From assembly GCF_004664715.2 (NCBI RefSeq), contig NC_051071.1, forward strand, positions 8,745,410 to 8,809,409: a stretch of 64,000 bases of DNA, given 5' to 3'. The translations under genes were made by a program, and so were the position numbers. Below the pieces are notes generated by a model. The model ran no database searches. It was not told the DNA's origin and was given only the letters and a program-made list of their open reading frames with translations. Below are positions 46,375 to 57,415 of the stretch, piece by piece. This DNA comes from Peromyscus leucopus (Eukaryota; Chordata; Mammalia; Rodentia; Cricetidae). Position 1 is the stretch's first letter. Each line of letters begins with the position of its first letter.

Positions 46375-46517
46375 TCTCTCCAGGGTCTCACTCTCTATGT
46401 TGCCCTCATTGGCCAGAAACTTGCTATGTAGACCAAGCTGTGCTTGAACTCAGAGATCTGACTGCCTATGCCTCTCTAGTGTTGGAGTTAAAGGCGTGCA
46501 CCACCATGTCAAGCTGC
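46375..46517 (-). mobile_element. B1 SINE, old
   Basis: 'cagggtctcactctctatgt', 'cttgctatgtagaccaagct', 'cttgaactcagagatctgac', and 'gttaaaggcgtgcaccacca' give a complete minus-strand B1 with a small insertion or tandem repeat of the tail-proximal part. Confidence 0.85.
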
Positions 46518-48309
46518 TTTCATCTCCTGAATCATCAGAATTATAATAAAATTCTATTTTGCTTCTTCTCTTGATGTCACTTCCTCCCTCAGCATGATTG
46601 AGTGGGTTTAAACACTTCCCCTTTCCCTTTTTCTCCCTGTACACAGCCTTTACCCATCTTCAATGGAGTTCACACAGACTCCCTGGGTTCAGAAGTAGCA
46701 CAAAGGTGGGGGTGCCATGATTATTTGCTAATGAAGCATTTTGGCTGGAAATTTGCCCTTAGGAAAACAGCACAGTGATTGGAAACGTGCTCCTGATGAA
46801 TCCTTTTGTTGAGTGAATTTAATTTCTCTGTAATGATCATCTCTATGTAAGGTTTCCTTCTTTAAGAAAATGCATTTATTTGCTGTCCTGTTTTGTATTC
46901 TTCTTGGAATATAATGTATATTCAAGCATGTGTTTTTTTTGTAGTCACATATTACTTTATAAAACACATACAGTCCAAGGGAAAACTCTAGTTGAAAGAG
47001 TCTTGCAAGATTGTCTTGTCTATTCCACATTACACTTAAAAAAAAAAATTCTGGACATATTCTTTGCTTACATTCATCAAATTAATTACAGCTGGAATTT
47101 CATTTTCAGTGACAAGAACTTTCATAGAAAACAAAACTTCCCCACTTTTCTTTATAGTGTTCTAGTAAGAATAGAGTAATGGTTGGGAGGGGGGTCTAAG
47201 TTCTCTGGGCATAACACAATAGAAAGAACCTGCCTAGTGGCCCATCCTAGCTTGTCCCTAAAGGTTCCCTGCTGGATGCTTTCCACACGAAGTCACAGAG
47301 TGTAGAGGACAAAGAAATAGCATATAGAATGGACAATTGTTAGAGAAAGAGTCTATCAGTTCTGTGCACCTAGCAGCTGGCCATCTAGAATTTGCTTTAT
47401 CTGGCTCTGTTTTCCTGCAAAGAGCTCAGAAGGATGTAATATCTGAGTGTCATGAAGGGGAGAACATGGTGTATTTGATCTTAGTGATTTGCCAAAGACC
47501 CTGTTAAACTGGAGAGCCACACTGCCACAGTAGACTTTTCTCCCCTTGCTTTGACTCTACTGCCACAGCTCTCCTTGCCTCTACTTTGTGGCATTTATCA
47601 AAGTATGTGGGCTGTAAGATGTGAGGGAATTGCATACCAACCAAAAAGATGGAAATTATAAGATTAAATCTATGAATTAAGAAATACTTAATTTACTGCA
47701 TATCGGTGTTGAAGTTTATATTGGCTTCACACAGTAACCTTGTCAGCACTCAACTTGTATTTCTCCATTTCCCAGGCAGATCTCTGTGGAAATGAGTTCT
47801 AGGATGTCACACAGACCCGTGGAGTTCTTAGAAAGTCTGTTATAATGTTCCATCCTGTTCTTGCAAGAAAGTTGTATTTACTGAATTTACTGAATAGACA
47901 CTACATAGATAACCTCCTACACTTTTGTCCAAACAACTGTAGAACTCTGTGAGTTAGGATTACCTGTGTTTGGATTAAAATCCAGACCTTCTTGGTAATA
48001 GCCCTGCACTTTTCCCAGCAGACAGCTCCCTGAATGATCCACCTCTCCCCGGGTCCTCATATGTGATTCTTTAAGGGCTGAAGTGTCTGTCCAAAGCTCT
48101 GCATGCTTGATGTATAGACCAAAGTAAGGGTTTATCAAAATAATTAAACCTGGTGTGAGTACAGACAAAGGTCGAGTCCTGGTCAAATCACAGTTATTGA
48201 ACAAGAGCTTAGAAACATGCTTAGAAAATGGATCTTGGAGGTCTACAGAAGTGGAAAGAGACCCAGATGTTTTGAGCACATTTAAGTGATTTCTATAGTT
48301 GCTTCTTTT
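46518..48309. other. unassigned noncoding sequence
   Basis: An A10 run at 47039-47048. Frames of 99-120 codons (46728-47030 minus, 46880-47179 plus, 47917-48279 minus) lack any recognisable protein feature. Confidence 0.4.
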
Positions 48310-48411
48310 CTGAGACAGGGTCTCCCTGTATAGCTCAGGCTAGCTTGGAGTTCAAGATCCTCCCTCTGTCTCCTGAGTGCAAAGATTGCAAAGTGTGTGT
48401 CACCATACCAG

Positions 48412-48413
<2 letters not shown>
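48310..48413 (-). mobile_element. B1 SINE, partial
   Basis: 'ctgagacagggtctccctgt', 'agctcaggctagcttggagt', 'cctccctctgtctcctgagt', and 'gtgtgtcaccataccagct'. It abuts a CA microsatellite at the SINE 5' side. Confidence 0.85.

Positions 48414-48463
<50 letters not shown>
48414..48463 (+). repeat. (CA)n microsatellite
   Basis: About 25 uninterrupted CA units. Confidence 0.97.
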
Positions 48464-48464
<1 letters not shown>

Positions 48465-50475
48465 GAATTAAAAGAAATGAGAAAAAAGAAAATTAAATTA
48501 GTGCTATTTCCCTATTGGGTTCTGTCACTTTCCTCATCTATTTTTTCTTTCTCCTTCCCTTCCTCTGTCTCCCTCTTTCTCTCCTCCTCCACTTAACTTC
48601 CTCAAATTCTTTACTACTGCTAACAAAGGAAATCAGAAAAAAAATGGGAAGAATAGAAAAGATTACTTTTTTCTTGCCCATAGACTCCAAATAAAAGGAA
48701 CATGGCATTAACTCCTTAGAATGATTTGCTCTTTGCTTCCATCTGCATATCTGATCTAATTATACTAATAAAAGAAGAAGTCAAAGGGAGACATTATACT
48801 AACAAGTGAAGTTTTTAACTTGCGCAGGAAACGTTGATTTCCTCCATGCTTAGTCTCCTTTTAACAGGTCTCTGCAGCCCTTGATACACAGGGTGGGAGG
48901 TGGGGGTTAGCATTCGCCACCCCAAGGCAAAATGGATCTCTGTGCCTCGGTATGGAAAATTGGTTCATGTGTGATTTAGCTTTGAGTTGTGTTGTGTTCC
49001 TTATACTAATATAATATTGTTCTAGTGCTTGCCCCTGATTAAAGGAATAACATAAATAAATAATTTATAATTTAATTAATAAGGTATAATATGCAAAGCA
49101 CAGTAATTTCAAACAGCTTGTAATGTCTCTAATGTACTTTCAATTTTTTATTTTACATAAGGGCTATATTCATTATGTAGTTATGATAAACATACTAATG
49201 AATTTTATTACAGGAACAAATTTAAACATGTAAATGAGATCAAATAGTATTAAAATGCAAACGATGGTGAAACTTATTACAAACTAACCTTGCCAATATA
49301 CATGGAATGATGCTATTTTAAAACTTTTGAGTTGCATCTCTTAAACAAAGGCATTGCCTTTTACGATGTCCCTGAACATAAGAATTGTGAATTGCAGGCT
49401 TTACTCTCACATGAACTCCCCAACCAAAAAAAAAAAAAGTTAACAAGAATCTAGGGTTTTCATGTAACTTTGGATGACAATTAAAATCCCCTTTTCTTGT
49501 TCCAGTGAACAGTAATCTGTGCATAATTACATTCAAATGAGATATTAGCATTTTTTGTGCTTACTCTTTGTTAATTGCAGAGTTCAGTCACCATGCTGAT
49601 GCTTTTGATGGAATCAGGCAACCTTATTGACCTGATGCTGTAAGGCGAGTTGGGAAATTCTGCCGTATTCTTCATTTTTTTTTTAAATTTTTTATTTTGG
49701 CATTTTAAGGAGTCCTGCTGCTTTTATTACATTCCTGACACTTTTGTTAATAAATCATTGCAAAGTTAATGAAAATTGCATTCAGGCATATCCAAAATAA
49801 TTGTGTCCTTTGTCATGCTAATACATTGAAAGATGTTGATCCAATGGGCGAATGCATGCCCATTCTGGGGAAGTTTGTAGATGGCGCCTGTTGCACTGTC
49901 TGTCCCCTCTGTCACCTGTGCAGAAGGTAAGGGAAAACAATCCTCGGTATGCTTCAGTCCACGTTTCCCAGATAAATCCTTTAATTAAGTCAGTAAACGG
50001 GTAAATTATATCTACATGGAAAATAGATGGATTTGTGTTATTTTGTGTTGTGATTTATGAAATATTGTTAATATCAATAGGAATCAGCAATTGTGTAATA
50101 TAAAATATTACATAAAAATATAAAAACCATGTTTAGTTGACCTTCCTGTTGTGCCTAGGGACTTTTCACATATGACCCGAGTGATTTAAAAATAGTAACT
50201 GTAATAACCCCATGTTTGTTTCTCGAGTCTTCTTCTATATTAATTTAGAAGAAAAATGGAGAAATGTGACTTTTTATGTAAAAAAAAAATTGATCTTTTT
50301 TGGCAAAGCATCACATCTTTTCACCTGCTAAGTCTTAGGTGAACAAGGGTGTCTGTGAGTGTGTTTGGGAGCTAAAACACTGTCATTTACACACAGTGTT
50401 AAGCAGATCTCACTGCTCCAGGTAAGGGAGGAAATTCTATTGCAAAACACTTATGCTCACATTAGATTTTATTAA
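48464..50475. promoter_or_regulatory. repeat-poor AT-rich interval, candidate conserved element
   Basis: No recognised interspersed repeat in about 2 kb. 49540-50300 keeps CpGs in unlikely places (about 49645, 49664, 49848, 49885), an ATGGCGCC at 49881-49888, and long unique AT-rich words. ORFs are unremarkable. The regulatory call is inference. Confidence 0.3.
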
Positions 50476-50498
50476 TACACACACATACACACACACAC

Positions 50499-50541
<43 letters not shown>
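50476..50541. repeat. (CA)n(TG)n self-complementary microsatellite
   Basis: About 25 bp of AC repeat (one T interruption) at 50476-50500 is directly followed by about 41 bp of TG repeat. The two blocks are reverse complements, so each strand can fold into a hairpin with a stem of up to about 25 bp at the ACAC/TGTG junction. Confidence 0.97.
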
Positions 50542-51305
50542 TATTTTTTCAAATTTATCTCAAAGAAGAACTCCAAGTTATTGTTGTCTTGGGGAGTTCT
50601 TAATTCATGCAGTATCCTATCATGCTGATTTTAGGTAGGTATTTATTCTGCTGTTCAATCAAAAGCATAGTTTCCATAACAACTGCCACATCAGATGAAA
50701 CGTACAGCTTGGCATTTGAAATACAGGACTTCTTAGGAGATATGCTTCCTGACATATTGTGTTGAACTTGTGTTCCTTTCATTTTCTTTTAGCTAGCAAG
50801 ATCTGTGTTTCTATAAAGGACCATCGCAGTTTTGCATAATTATTACAATCCATCTGCACATTTCCAGGATTTATATTAAAGTAATTAAAGCCATTTTGTA
50901 TTAGTGGGTGCTGTGTGGAACCGGCTTGGATGCAGGATTCTAAAAGTTCCCACTCGCCTGCTTGCTGCGCTGTAATTTGGAGAACAGAATGTTCCGTAAA
51001 TGAGGTTTGGGAATATTGCATTTTTTTTCTTTCTTCCCTTTCTTTGCAAAGTAAGTTTTTTTTCCTCTTGTGGAAAATGGAATAAAAGGTTCATCTAGGG
51101 ACTGGAATTAATGTAGTCCTTCAGCCTAGGGTTAAAAAGAGCAAAATCACAGCCAGCAACACTGTGCAAACTCTAATATATTTAGCTTTTTCTATGGAGA
51201 AATAAGTCTGTGTTTCTAAGGCAACTTCCTTCCAAAAAGCAGCAGCTATTTAATTTATATACTCATTTTCCCCAGTAGTATTTGTTCAAGGTAAATGAGG
51301 GTAAG
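50542..51305. other. repeat-poor unassigned sequence
   Basis: No recognised element; frames of 60-80 codons on the minus strand without protein features. Confidence 0.4.
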
Positions 51306-51384
51306 AATTATTCTCCCCATTTTATGGATGGGATGATAGAGGCAGCAACATATAATGTCATACAGAGTAGATAATGAGGCTTGT
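51306..51384 (-). mobile_element. MIR core fragment
   Basis: 'ttattctccccattttatgg' then 'gatgatagaggcagcaacat' and 'catacagagtagataatgag' resemble the complement of the MIR 3' half ('ccccattttacagatgagg...'). It is heavily diverged, as expected for this ancient SINE. Confidence 0.55.
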
Positions 51385-51744
51385 AGTATTGTACTGGGCA
51401 AGGGTAGACACACTACAATACTAATAACTAGTGTCTGTTACATCACACCACCAATAGAGAGACCTGAAAGTGCCATGCTGCACATTGAATTTGCTGAGAC
51501 GAATTAAATTTGTTCTGGAAGCTCTCAGAGAACTGGTACAGACTCTCTCTGACCTAGGCCTGAACCCTAGCATCTCTCCTAAGGTTCTTGTCATTTATTT
51601 ATTTGTTTGTTTGTTTTGCGTCCTGGCCACAGTTTCCCCTCCTTCCTTTCCCTCCAGCTTCTCTCCCCCAGCCCCTCTGTTCCCACTCCCCACTCCACTC
51701 TCCCCCCATTTCTGTTTAGGAAAGACAGGTCTCCCCTGTGTATC
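51385..51744. other. unassigned sequence with pyrimidine-rich stretch
   Basis: (TTTA/TTTG)n at about 51594-51617 and a C/T-rich stretch at about 51637-51712. Confidence 0.5.
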
Positions 51745-51757
51745 AACAAATCATAGC

Positions 51758-51918
51758 GCCGGGCGTTGGTGGCGCACGCCTTTAATCCCAGCACTCGGGA
51801 GGCAGAGCCAGGCGGATCTCTGTGAGTTCGAGGCCAGCCTGGGCCACCAAGTGAGTTCCAGGAAAGGCGCAAAGCTACACAGAGAAACCCTGTCTCAAAA
51901 AACCAAAAAAAAAAAAAA
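51758..51918 (+). mobile_element. B1 SINE, full length, young-looking
   Basis: An almost consensus-like cricetid B1: 'gccgggcgttggtggcgcac', 'cctttaatcccagcactcgg', 'gccaggcggatctctgtgag', 'tccaggaaaggcgcaaagct', and 'acacagagaaaccctgtctc', with an A17 tract. It retains most CpGs of the consensus. An exact 13-bp target duplication AACAAATCATAGC lies at 51745-51757 and 51919-51931. Both the intact duplication and preserved CpGs point to a recent insertion. Confidence 0.97.
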
Positions 51919-51931
51919 AACAAATCATAGC

Positions 51932-52669
51932 TTATCAAGTTGCAGTAAGAATAAGCACCTCCCCATGTATTAAGGCTGGGAAAGGCGACCCAGTATGAGG
52001 AGCAGGGTCCCAAAAGCCAGCAAAAGAGTCAGAGGCTCTGCTAAGGTCTTAATGCTTAGGCTGGATTTCAAGTGTTCAGCATTTGTCTCACTAGGGTTTG
52101 ATTCTTGCAAGTGATCCATAGTTGAGAAGAGATACATTGTCTAGTTAAATATATAGCATATATATTTAAAATAAGGATTAATTCACATTAAAAAAGAAAA
52201 GACAGAGTAAAATTATCTCCCAAATGGAGAAGATTCAGCTTTTGCTCTGCAGAGTGCTCTCTCTAACATCAAACTCTTTTTACTGGGAGAACAATGAACA
52301 GGTGGAGTCAGTGACTCATTCTGTTCTTAGACACTTATCTGCAGCCATTTACTGTCATGCTTCCTAACATGTGGTTATTAAGTCTTCATTCTGTGATCTC
52401 CTCATCCACTAATATGGCTAGATCATGGAGAACATGCTTTATCCCTAACTGGGGCATCTACAAAGTCGATGGGCTATGAGCTCCTGGCTCCTTGTGTAGC
52501 AGCAGAGCTGCATCGCATGGGTGTCCTGAGTACCTGGTTCTAAGCTCTGTTGACTGAAATCAGAGTTTTGCTTAGATTTTGGTTTTGGTGTTTAACATTG
52601 ATGAGTGCAAAGGAAGAAGAAATCAAGGTAGACATCATCATGCTGTTGGGTCCATGGTCCCAGGAGGGA

Positions 52670-52711
<42 letters not shown>

Positions 52712-53227
52712 GCTTTCTGTTCATATCCTAGGTCATTCAGCTTCTGCTTTTGAAAAGGAACTGCTAAAGTTACTGTGATGTGAGCTCCATAAACACAAAA
52801 AAATGTAACCTGGAGAGAGTTCTCAAGCCAGAAGGAAGAAATTTAGAGGAAGAGAATTTAAAATACACTTTGCAAAGTAGCTATTGAAATTATGCAACTT
52901 TATGCTAACAGGGTATATTTTGAAAGTAATTTAAAGAAGTTTTGAACTCATTTTATAGATGTTAGATCCCAATGAAGTTAGTAATGAACACTGAGCAGGA
53001 TTGGGGAATTGTCTGAGATAGGATGAGGTCAAGTTGAATAGAATTTGTAAGATGGGGATAAGAACAAAGGGGCCATGTGTGCAGGAAATGCTTTTAGTGC
53101 TTTGCTTACCAAACAGGTTCTAGACTTACAAAGCCAGCACTGTAACCACATGTGTTACACTTGTGATAATCTCAGGACCTGTCCATTGTATTATATTAGA
53201 TAGTTCTCCCAAAATAATCGTAGCAGG

Positions 53228-53228
<1 letters not shown>
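51932..53228. other. unassigned sequence with T32 homopolymer
   Basis: An uninterrupted run of 32 T at 52673-52704 with no recognisable retroposon beside it. Otherwise unassigned. Confidence 0.5.

Positions 53229-53277
<49 letters not shown>
53229..53277 (+). repeat. (CA)n microsatellite
   Basis: About 24 uninterrupted AC units, not attached to a recognised SINE. Confidence 0.97.
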
Positions 53278-53279
<2 letters not shown>

Positions 53280-53884
53280 TTCTAGAGAAATTATCAAAAA
53301 TATAGCTATCCATAGACACTACAAGTAAAATGCAATATGAATAAAGGGCCAGCAAAAGTTTCTATTCATGGTGGAGGGAATCATGCTTCACTGATGTATG
53401 GGAATAAGGACACCAAACTGGAGGAATGCCTGTTGTTTGGAATGTAGAAAATAACTTGACGTACACACACCTTCCTTCCATATTTTTGTTTGTCTGTGTT
53501 TTTTTTTTAATGCAATTTTATGTATCCCAAACTGCCACTTAGGAATGGCTGAAGCATTTGATGTGTCTGTGAATGTGTCCTGGCTTGAGGTATGGGCTGG
53601 TACTTCATTTTCAGTGTGGTAGGTAAGAGTGAGCCTTTGCTGGCACAGAGAATCATAAAAGCCCAGACCGTTTTGGGTAAATAGGGTCTCAGAGTAACAA
53701 AAATTCCAATGTATGATATTTTTAACTTCCATGAATATCCCTCATCATTTACTGCTTTTTAATTTCAAAAGTTTTATCAAACCTTATGTACTTTAGAATA
53801 AGACTACTGGAGGCCTGTCTTTGTAAAGGATCACATTACTTTGCAGTTATAATTAAATCATGGTGCTTACACAATATGCCACTT
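53278..53884. other. unassigned noncoding sequence
   Basis: No recognised repeat. The 114-codon minus frame at 53388-53732 has no protein-like features. Confidence 0.4.
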
Positions 53885-53940
53885 TTTGCAAATTAGCCTC
53901 TTTAGGCCCCAGTGTTTTCATTTGGGAAAATATACAGAAT
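53885..53940 (+). mobile_element. MIR-like fragment
   Basis: 'ttagcctctttaggcccc', 'agtgttttcatttgggaaaa' resembles the MIR 'cctctctgagcctcagtttt...' block. Short and uncertain. Confidence 0.35.
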
Positions 53941-54229
53941 ATTATGTGAATTGGTGACCCTTCCATTTTTTTTCTTAATTTCTCTTGTGATATTCCACAT
54001 TTTATAACTCAGGGAAGGATTTTATTTGTGAGGGTTATATACATTATAGGAGATCTTGGGGGAGAAACTTCCTTTAAATCAATGCAACATGAAGCCACTT
54101 GAAGGCTTCTCTAGGAAAATGCAGAAGGGAGCAAAAAGGAGGCCACCCATGGCAACTCCTGGGCACACACCCAGGTATTATTGGTTCTTCTGTCCAAACA
54201 CCTTCCTTGGCTCCCATCAGGTACATCAA

Positions 54230-54570
54230 GCCTCCTCCTCCCCTCCACCCTTCACGCTCCCCCTCCTCCCCTCCACCCTTCACTGGCTGTTCCCCCTCCT
54301 CACCTCCACCCTTCCCCCTCCTCCTCCTCCTCCTTCTCCCTCCACCCTTCACCCTCCCCCCCCCCCCCCCCCCCCTGCCCCCTCCTCACCTCCACCCTTC
54401 CCCTCCTCCTCACCTCCACCCTTCACTGGCTGTTCCCCCTCCTCACCTCCACCCTTCCCCCTCCTCCTCACCTCCACCCTTCACTGGCTGTTCCCCCTCC
54501 TCACCTCCACCCTCACCCTCCTCCTCTTCACCTCCACCTTTCACTAGCTGTTCCCCCTCCTCTCCTCCAC
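54230..54570 (+). repeat. C/T-rich minisatellite with 58-60-bp units and C21 run
   Basis: A unit containing 'ttcactggctgttccccc' and 'ctcctcacctccaccctt' starts at 54279, 54422, 54480 and 54540, so adjacent units are 58 and 60 bp apart. Between the first two is a CTCCTC-rich stretch and an uninterrupted run of 21 C at 54356-54376. All long Pro/Ser frames (163, 150 and 187 codons) over this region come from the repeat, in three frames at once. Confidence 0.95.
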
Positions 54571-55164
54571 CTTTTTACATCCTGCTGTGCTGTGGTGCTG
54601 GTAGGAACTTGCCTTTCAGGACTCATAATTTAGGTATTCTCATGCTTCTGCTCTTCCCCTGAGTGCACTGTGTCCTCTTCCTGCTGCCCAGACAGAGTCA
54701 CAGGCTTTCATCTTGACTAACACGAGCTCTTTTCAGAGCAATAATCACCACTCACTAATCCCGTGGTTAAGATGGTTTTTGAAGCTAGTATCTCACCTCC
54801 ACCTGGGCTCTTGGAACAGTGGATTACAAACAGCAATCACTTGTTAAGTAACCAGCCACCCACAGGCATCTGTGGTTTAGGTACATAGAAAAGTGTTTTC
54901 TAGAGACCCATGAGCCTTATTAATACCTTTATGAAGGAAAGATGCAGTCCCATAATTCTTTTCACTGGATTTGAGGCACCACTGGTGACTTTCCATCTTC
55001 TCGATTACACCACTATTAGGAACCCCATAGAAGGTAAAGGGTCCAAATTGCATAGTTTTCTTTCTTTCACCTCTTAATTTTCTGACTTATAGAGACATAA
55101 AAGTTTCCTGAGGCCTTTTCTGATATTCTATATAATATATATTGAAAATAATAGCAAGGTGATC
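54571..55164. other. unassigned noncoding sequence
   Basis: No recognised repeat or gene. Confidence 0.4.
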
Positions 55165-55540
55165 TACTGTGGTGGCTAATCTTGGTTGTCAACTAGAAGG
55201 GTATATCAGCTGAAGAATTGCCTCCATTAGATTGGTCTGTGAACTGTTGTTCCGAGCATTTTCTTACATGCTAATTGGTGTAGCCAAATGTGGGTGATAT
55301 CCTCCCTGGATAGGTGGGTCCGGGCTGTATAAAAAATAGTAGCTAAAAAGTGAGCTCAGACGCTAGCCAGTAAGCAGTGCTGCTCTGTGGTCTTGGCTTC
55401 AGCTCCTGCCTTGAGTTCTTATCTTGGGTTCCCTTTGATAGTGTACTATAATCTATAAGCTAAAATAAACCTTTAATTTCCCAAGTTGCTTTGGTCATGA
55501 TGTTTATCTCAGCAACAGAAATGCAAACTAGGACAGCTGC
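55165..55540 (+). mobile_element. RMER1-like rodent repeat
   Basis: Starts 'tggtggctaatcttggttgt' and contains 'caactagaagggtatatcag', 'tgaactgttgttccgagcat', 'gggctgtataaaaaatagta', 'taagctaaaataaaccttta' and 'ttatctcagcaacagaaatg'. This order is a common rodent medium-reiterated element with a TATAAA-like box and an AATAAA signal. Family name from memory. Downstream sequence 55541-55955 holds an A16 run (55563-55578) and a T26 run (55874-55899). Confidence 0.6.
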
Positions 55541-55867
55541 TATCTCTACAGTCAAGACTGGTAAAAAAAAAAAAAAAATCTCCATTTCTGCTCCATTGTG
55601 GCAGACATCTGAGAATCTAAACTTAAAGGCTTAGTTCTCAGTGGCAGCGGCAAGCAGCCGTGTGTCTGTGTAGCTCCTGACATTAATGAAGGGTGACCAT
55701 CCCAACACGAATAGGATGATGAGAGTTAATACATTTCTCTATTCTTTTCTTTATTCTAGGGTTCTCTATAGTGGCTTTTCTTACCACTTGGCTTCAGTGC
55801 CAGCGGTGATTTCACCCATTAGGTTCCAATAGCTATTTCTCATCTGCTCTATTACATAAGGGATATG

Positions 55868-55899
<32 letters not shown>

Positions 55900-55955
55900 A
55901 ATAATTATCCAAACCTATGAAAAGAATTGATATTAGGTGGAACAGAATGAGTTGG

Positions 55956-56320
55956 TGTTTTAGTTCATTTTCAGTTATTATAACAGAATAGATGAGACTT
56001 GGTAATGCAATTTTTAAAAAAGAGGCACATTTTGCTTTATCGCTCTGGTGTCTAGAGGACCTAAAAGCAAGACACTGGTATCAGTTTGTTCTGATAAGGC
56101 CTTATGAAACTTGTGGCAGAAGACGAAAGGTCAAATGGGCCTACAAAAAGAGAGAAAAGGGACAAAAATCTCACATGGAGATCTATCCCCCTGAGAAGGG
56201 CATCAGTCCATTTGTGAAGGCATCATCCCTACAACCTGAAGACCTCTAACTGGGCTCCCTCTCCTGACAGTGCTGCACTGAGAAATGAAGGTTCCAGTTT
56301 ATGAGTTTGTGGGTGACACA
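55956..56320. repeat. unassigned medium-reiterated repeat, probable
   Basis: 'gttttagttcattttcagtt', 'ataacagaatagatgagac', 'cttatgaaacttgtggcaga', and 'tctcacatggagatctatcc' look like a decayed mammalian mid-repetitive element seen in the same general layout (start of repeat, a 'ggcagaag' centre, a 'gaaggcatca' end). I cannot name it. It forms the left flank of the LTR at 56327. Confidence 0.35.
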
Positions 56321-56326
56321 CTTAGC

Positions 56327-56856
56327 TGTCATAGACTAGAACTTTAACAGGCAAAGATGTGTTATATTTATTTATACTTTAACTTTGTAAAAATGTGTTA
56401 CATTTACTTACGCTGTATTTATTTAATCATGAAAAGATGTGTTGCTATTTTACCTTGCCTGCCTAAAGGCACCTGATTGGTCTAATAAAAAAGCTCAATG
56501 GCCAATAGCTAAACAAGAGAGGGATCGGCAGGGCTGGTGGGCAGAGAAAATAAGTAGGAGGAGAAATCTAGGCTCCAGAGAAGAGAAGGAGGAGAGAACA
56601 GGGAGAAGAGAGGGACACACCCAGGACCAGAAGCCAGGCAGTGTCAGCCAGATACAAGAAGCAGTGAAAGTAGGATATATGGAAGGGAAGAAAGGTAAAA
56701 ATCCCTGAGGCAAAAGGTAGATGAAGAGAAACAGTTCAAGTTATAAGAGCAAGGAAGAACTGAGCCTACGCTAAGACTGAGCATTCATAAATAATACTAA
56801 GTTTCTGTGTCATGATTTGGGAGCTGGTGGGTGGCCCAAAAGAAAAGCCTGGTACA
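56327..56856 (+). mobile_element. solo LTR of a rodent ERV (LTR family 1)
   Basis: Starts TGTCATAG and ends GGTACA, flanked by an exact 6-bp direct repeat CTTAGC at 56321-56326 and 56857-56862. Inner blocks match the minus-strand copy at 3414-3921: 'cacctgattggtctaataaa', 'aatggccaatagctaaac', 'gtaggaggagaaatctaggc', 'gcaaaaggtagatgaagaga', 'actgagcattcataaataat'. The AATAAA near 56480 is close to 'ggtctaataaaaaagc'. No viral coding sequence, so a solo LTR. Frames over it (56439-56708, 56495-56713) are not genes. Confidence 0.85.
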
Positions 56857-56862
56857 CTTAGC

Positions 56863-57329
56863 CCATTACAGTCAGAACATTATCGTCATTATTATGTCTT
56901 ATCACAGTATGATCTTTGTACATAGGCAGTCATCAGAGCATATTCTGCTTCTTGTTTAAAAGTTCTATTAACTATGCTTCTAGAAGAAATGATGCTGTTC
57001 AGCAATTGAGTCTAGAGCCTGGAAAACTGCAATGTCTTCACTGTATTGTGAGTGCCCATTGTAGAGGCCAAAGTCTTCTTCAGGCCTGGGGTGAAAGTGC
57101 CGCTAACTGCTTACACACATGTTGACTACTGTTTTTATTTTATTTTATTTTATTTTATTTTATTTTTTATTTTTTTTTAACAGTCTCCCAGATTTGATGC
57201 TAGAAAAATCTCATGGAAGTATGTGAGCTGGCAGATAAGAAATGGTTATCCCTTCAGGACAGACTGTTATTAGTACACTGTATCAGCCTCAGTGTCATGC
57301 GTTGATAACTGTAATTTAAGAAGACTAAA
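56863..57329. other. unassigned sequence with (TTTTA)n
   Basis: (TTTTA)n with T-rich end at 57132-57180. Otherwise nothing recognised. Confidence 0.6.
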
Positions 57330-57415
57330 GGGGTGGGGGTGTAGCACAGTAGTTGAGTGCTTGCCTAGCATATATGAGGCCCTGGGTTTAAATCTGAGCA
57401 TTGCACAAAAGGAAA
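57330..57415 (+). mobile_element. ID SINE
   Basis: 'ggggtgggggtgtagcacag', 'tgagtgcttgcctagcatat', 'gaggccctgggtttaaatct' then A-rich. Both tRNA-like promoter boxes are still visible, with an internal 'agtagttgag' change. Derived from tRNA but not a tRNA gene. Confidence 0.9.

Noticed and set aside
51470..52013. ORFs of 167 (plus) and 140 (minus) codons
   Set aside because: Both read through the young B1 SINE and a pyrimidine-rich tract.
54056..54662. Proline/serine-rich ORFs of 163, 150 and 187 codons
   Set aside because: They overlap in three frames and derive from the C/T minisatellite; composition is dictated by the repeat.
57330..57415. tRNA-like A and B boxes
   Set aside because: Belongs to an ID SINE; no cloverleaf with intact acceptor and anticodon stems.
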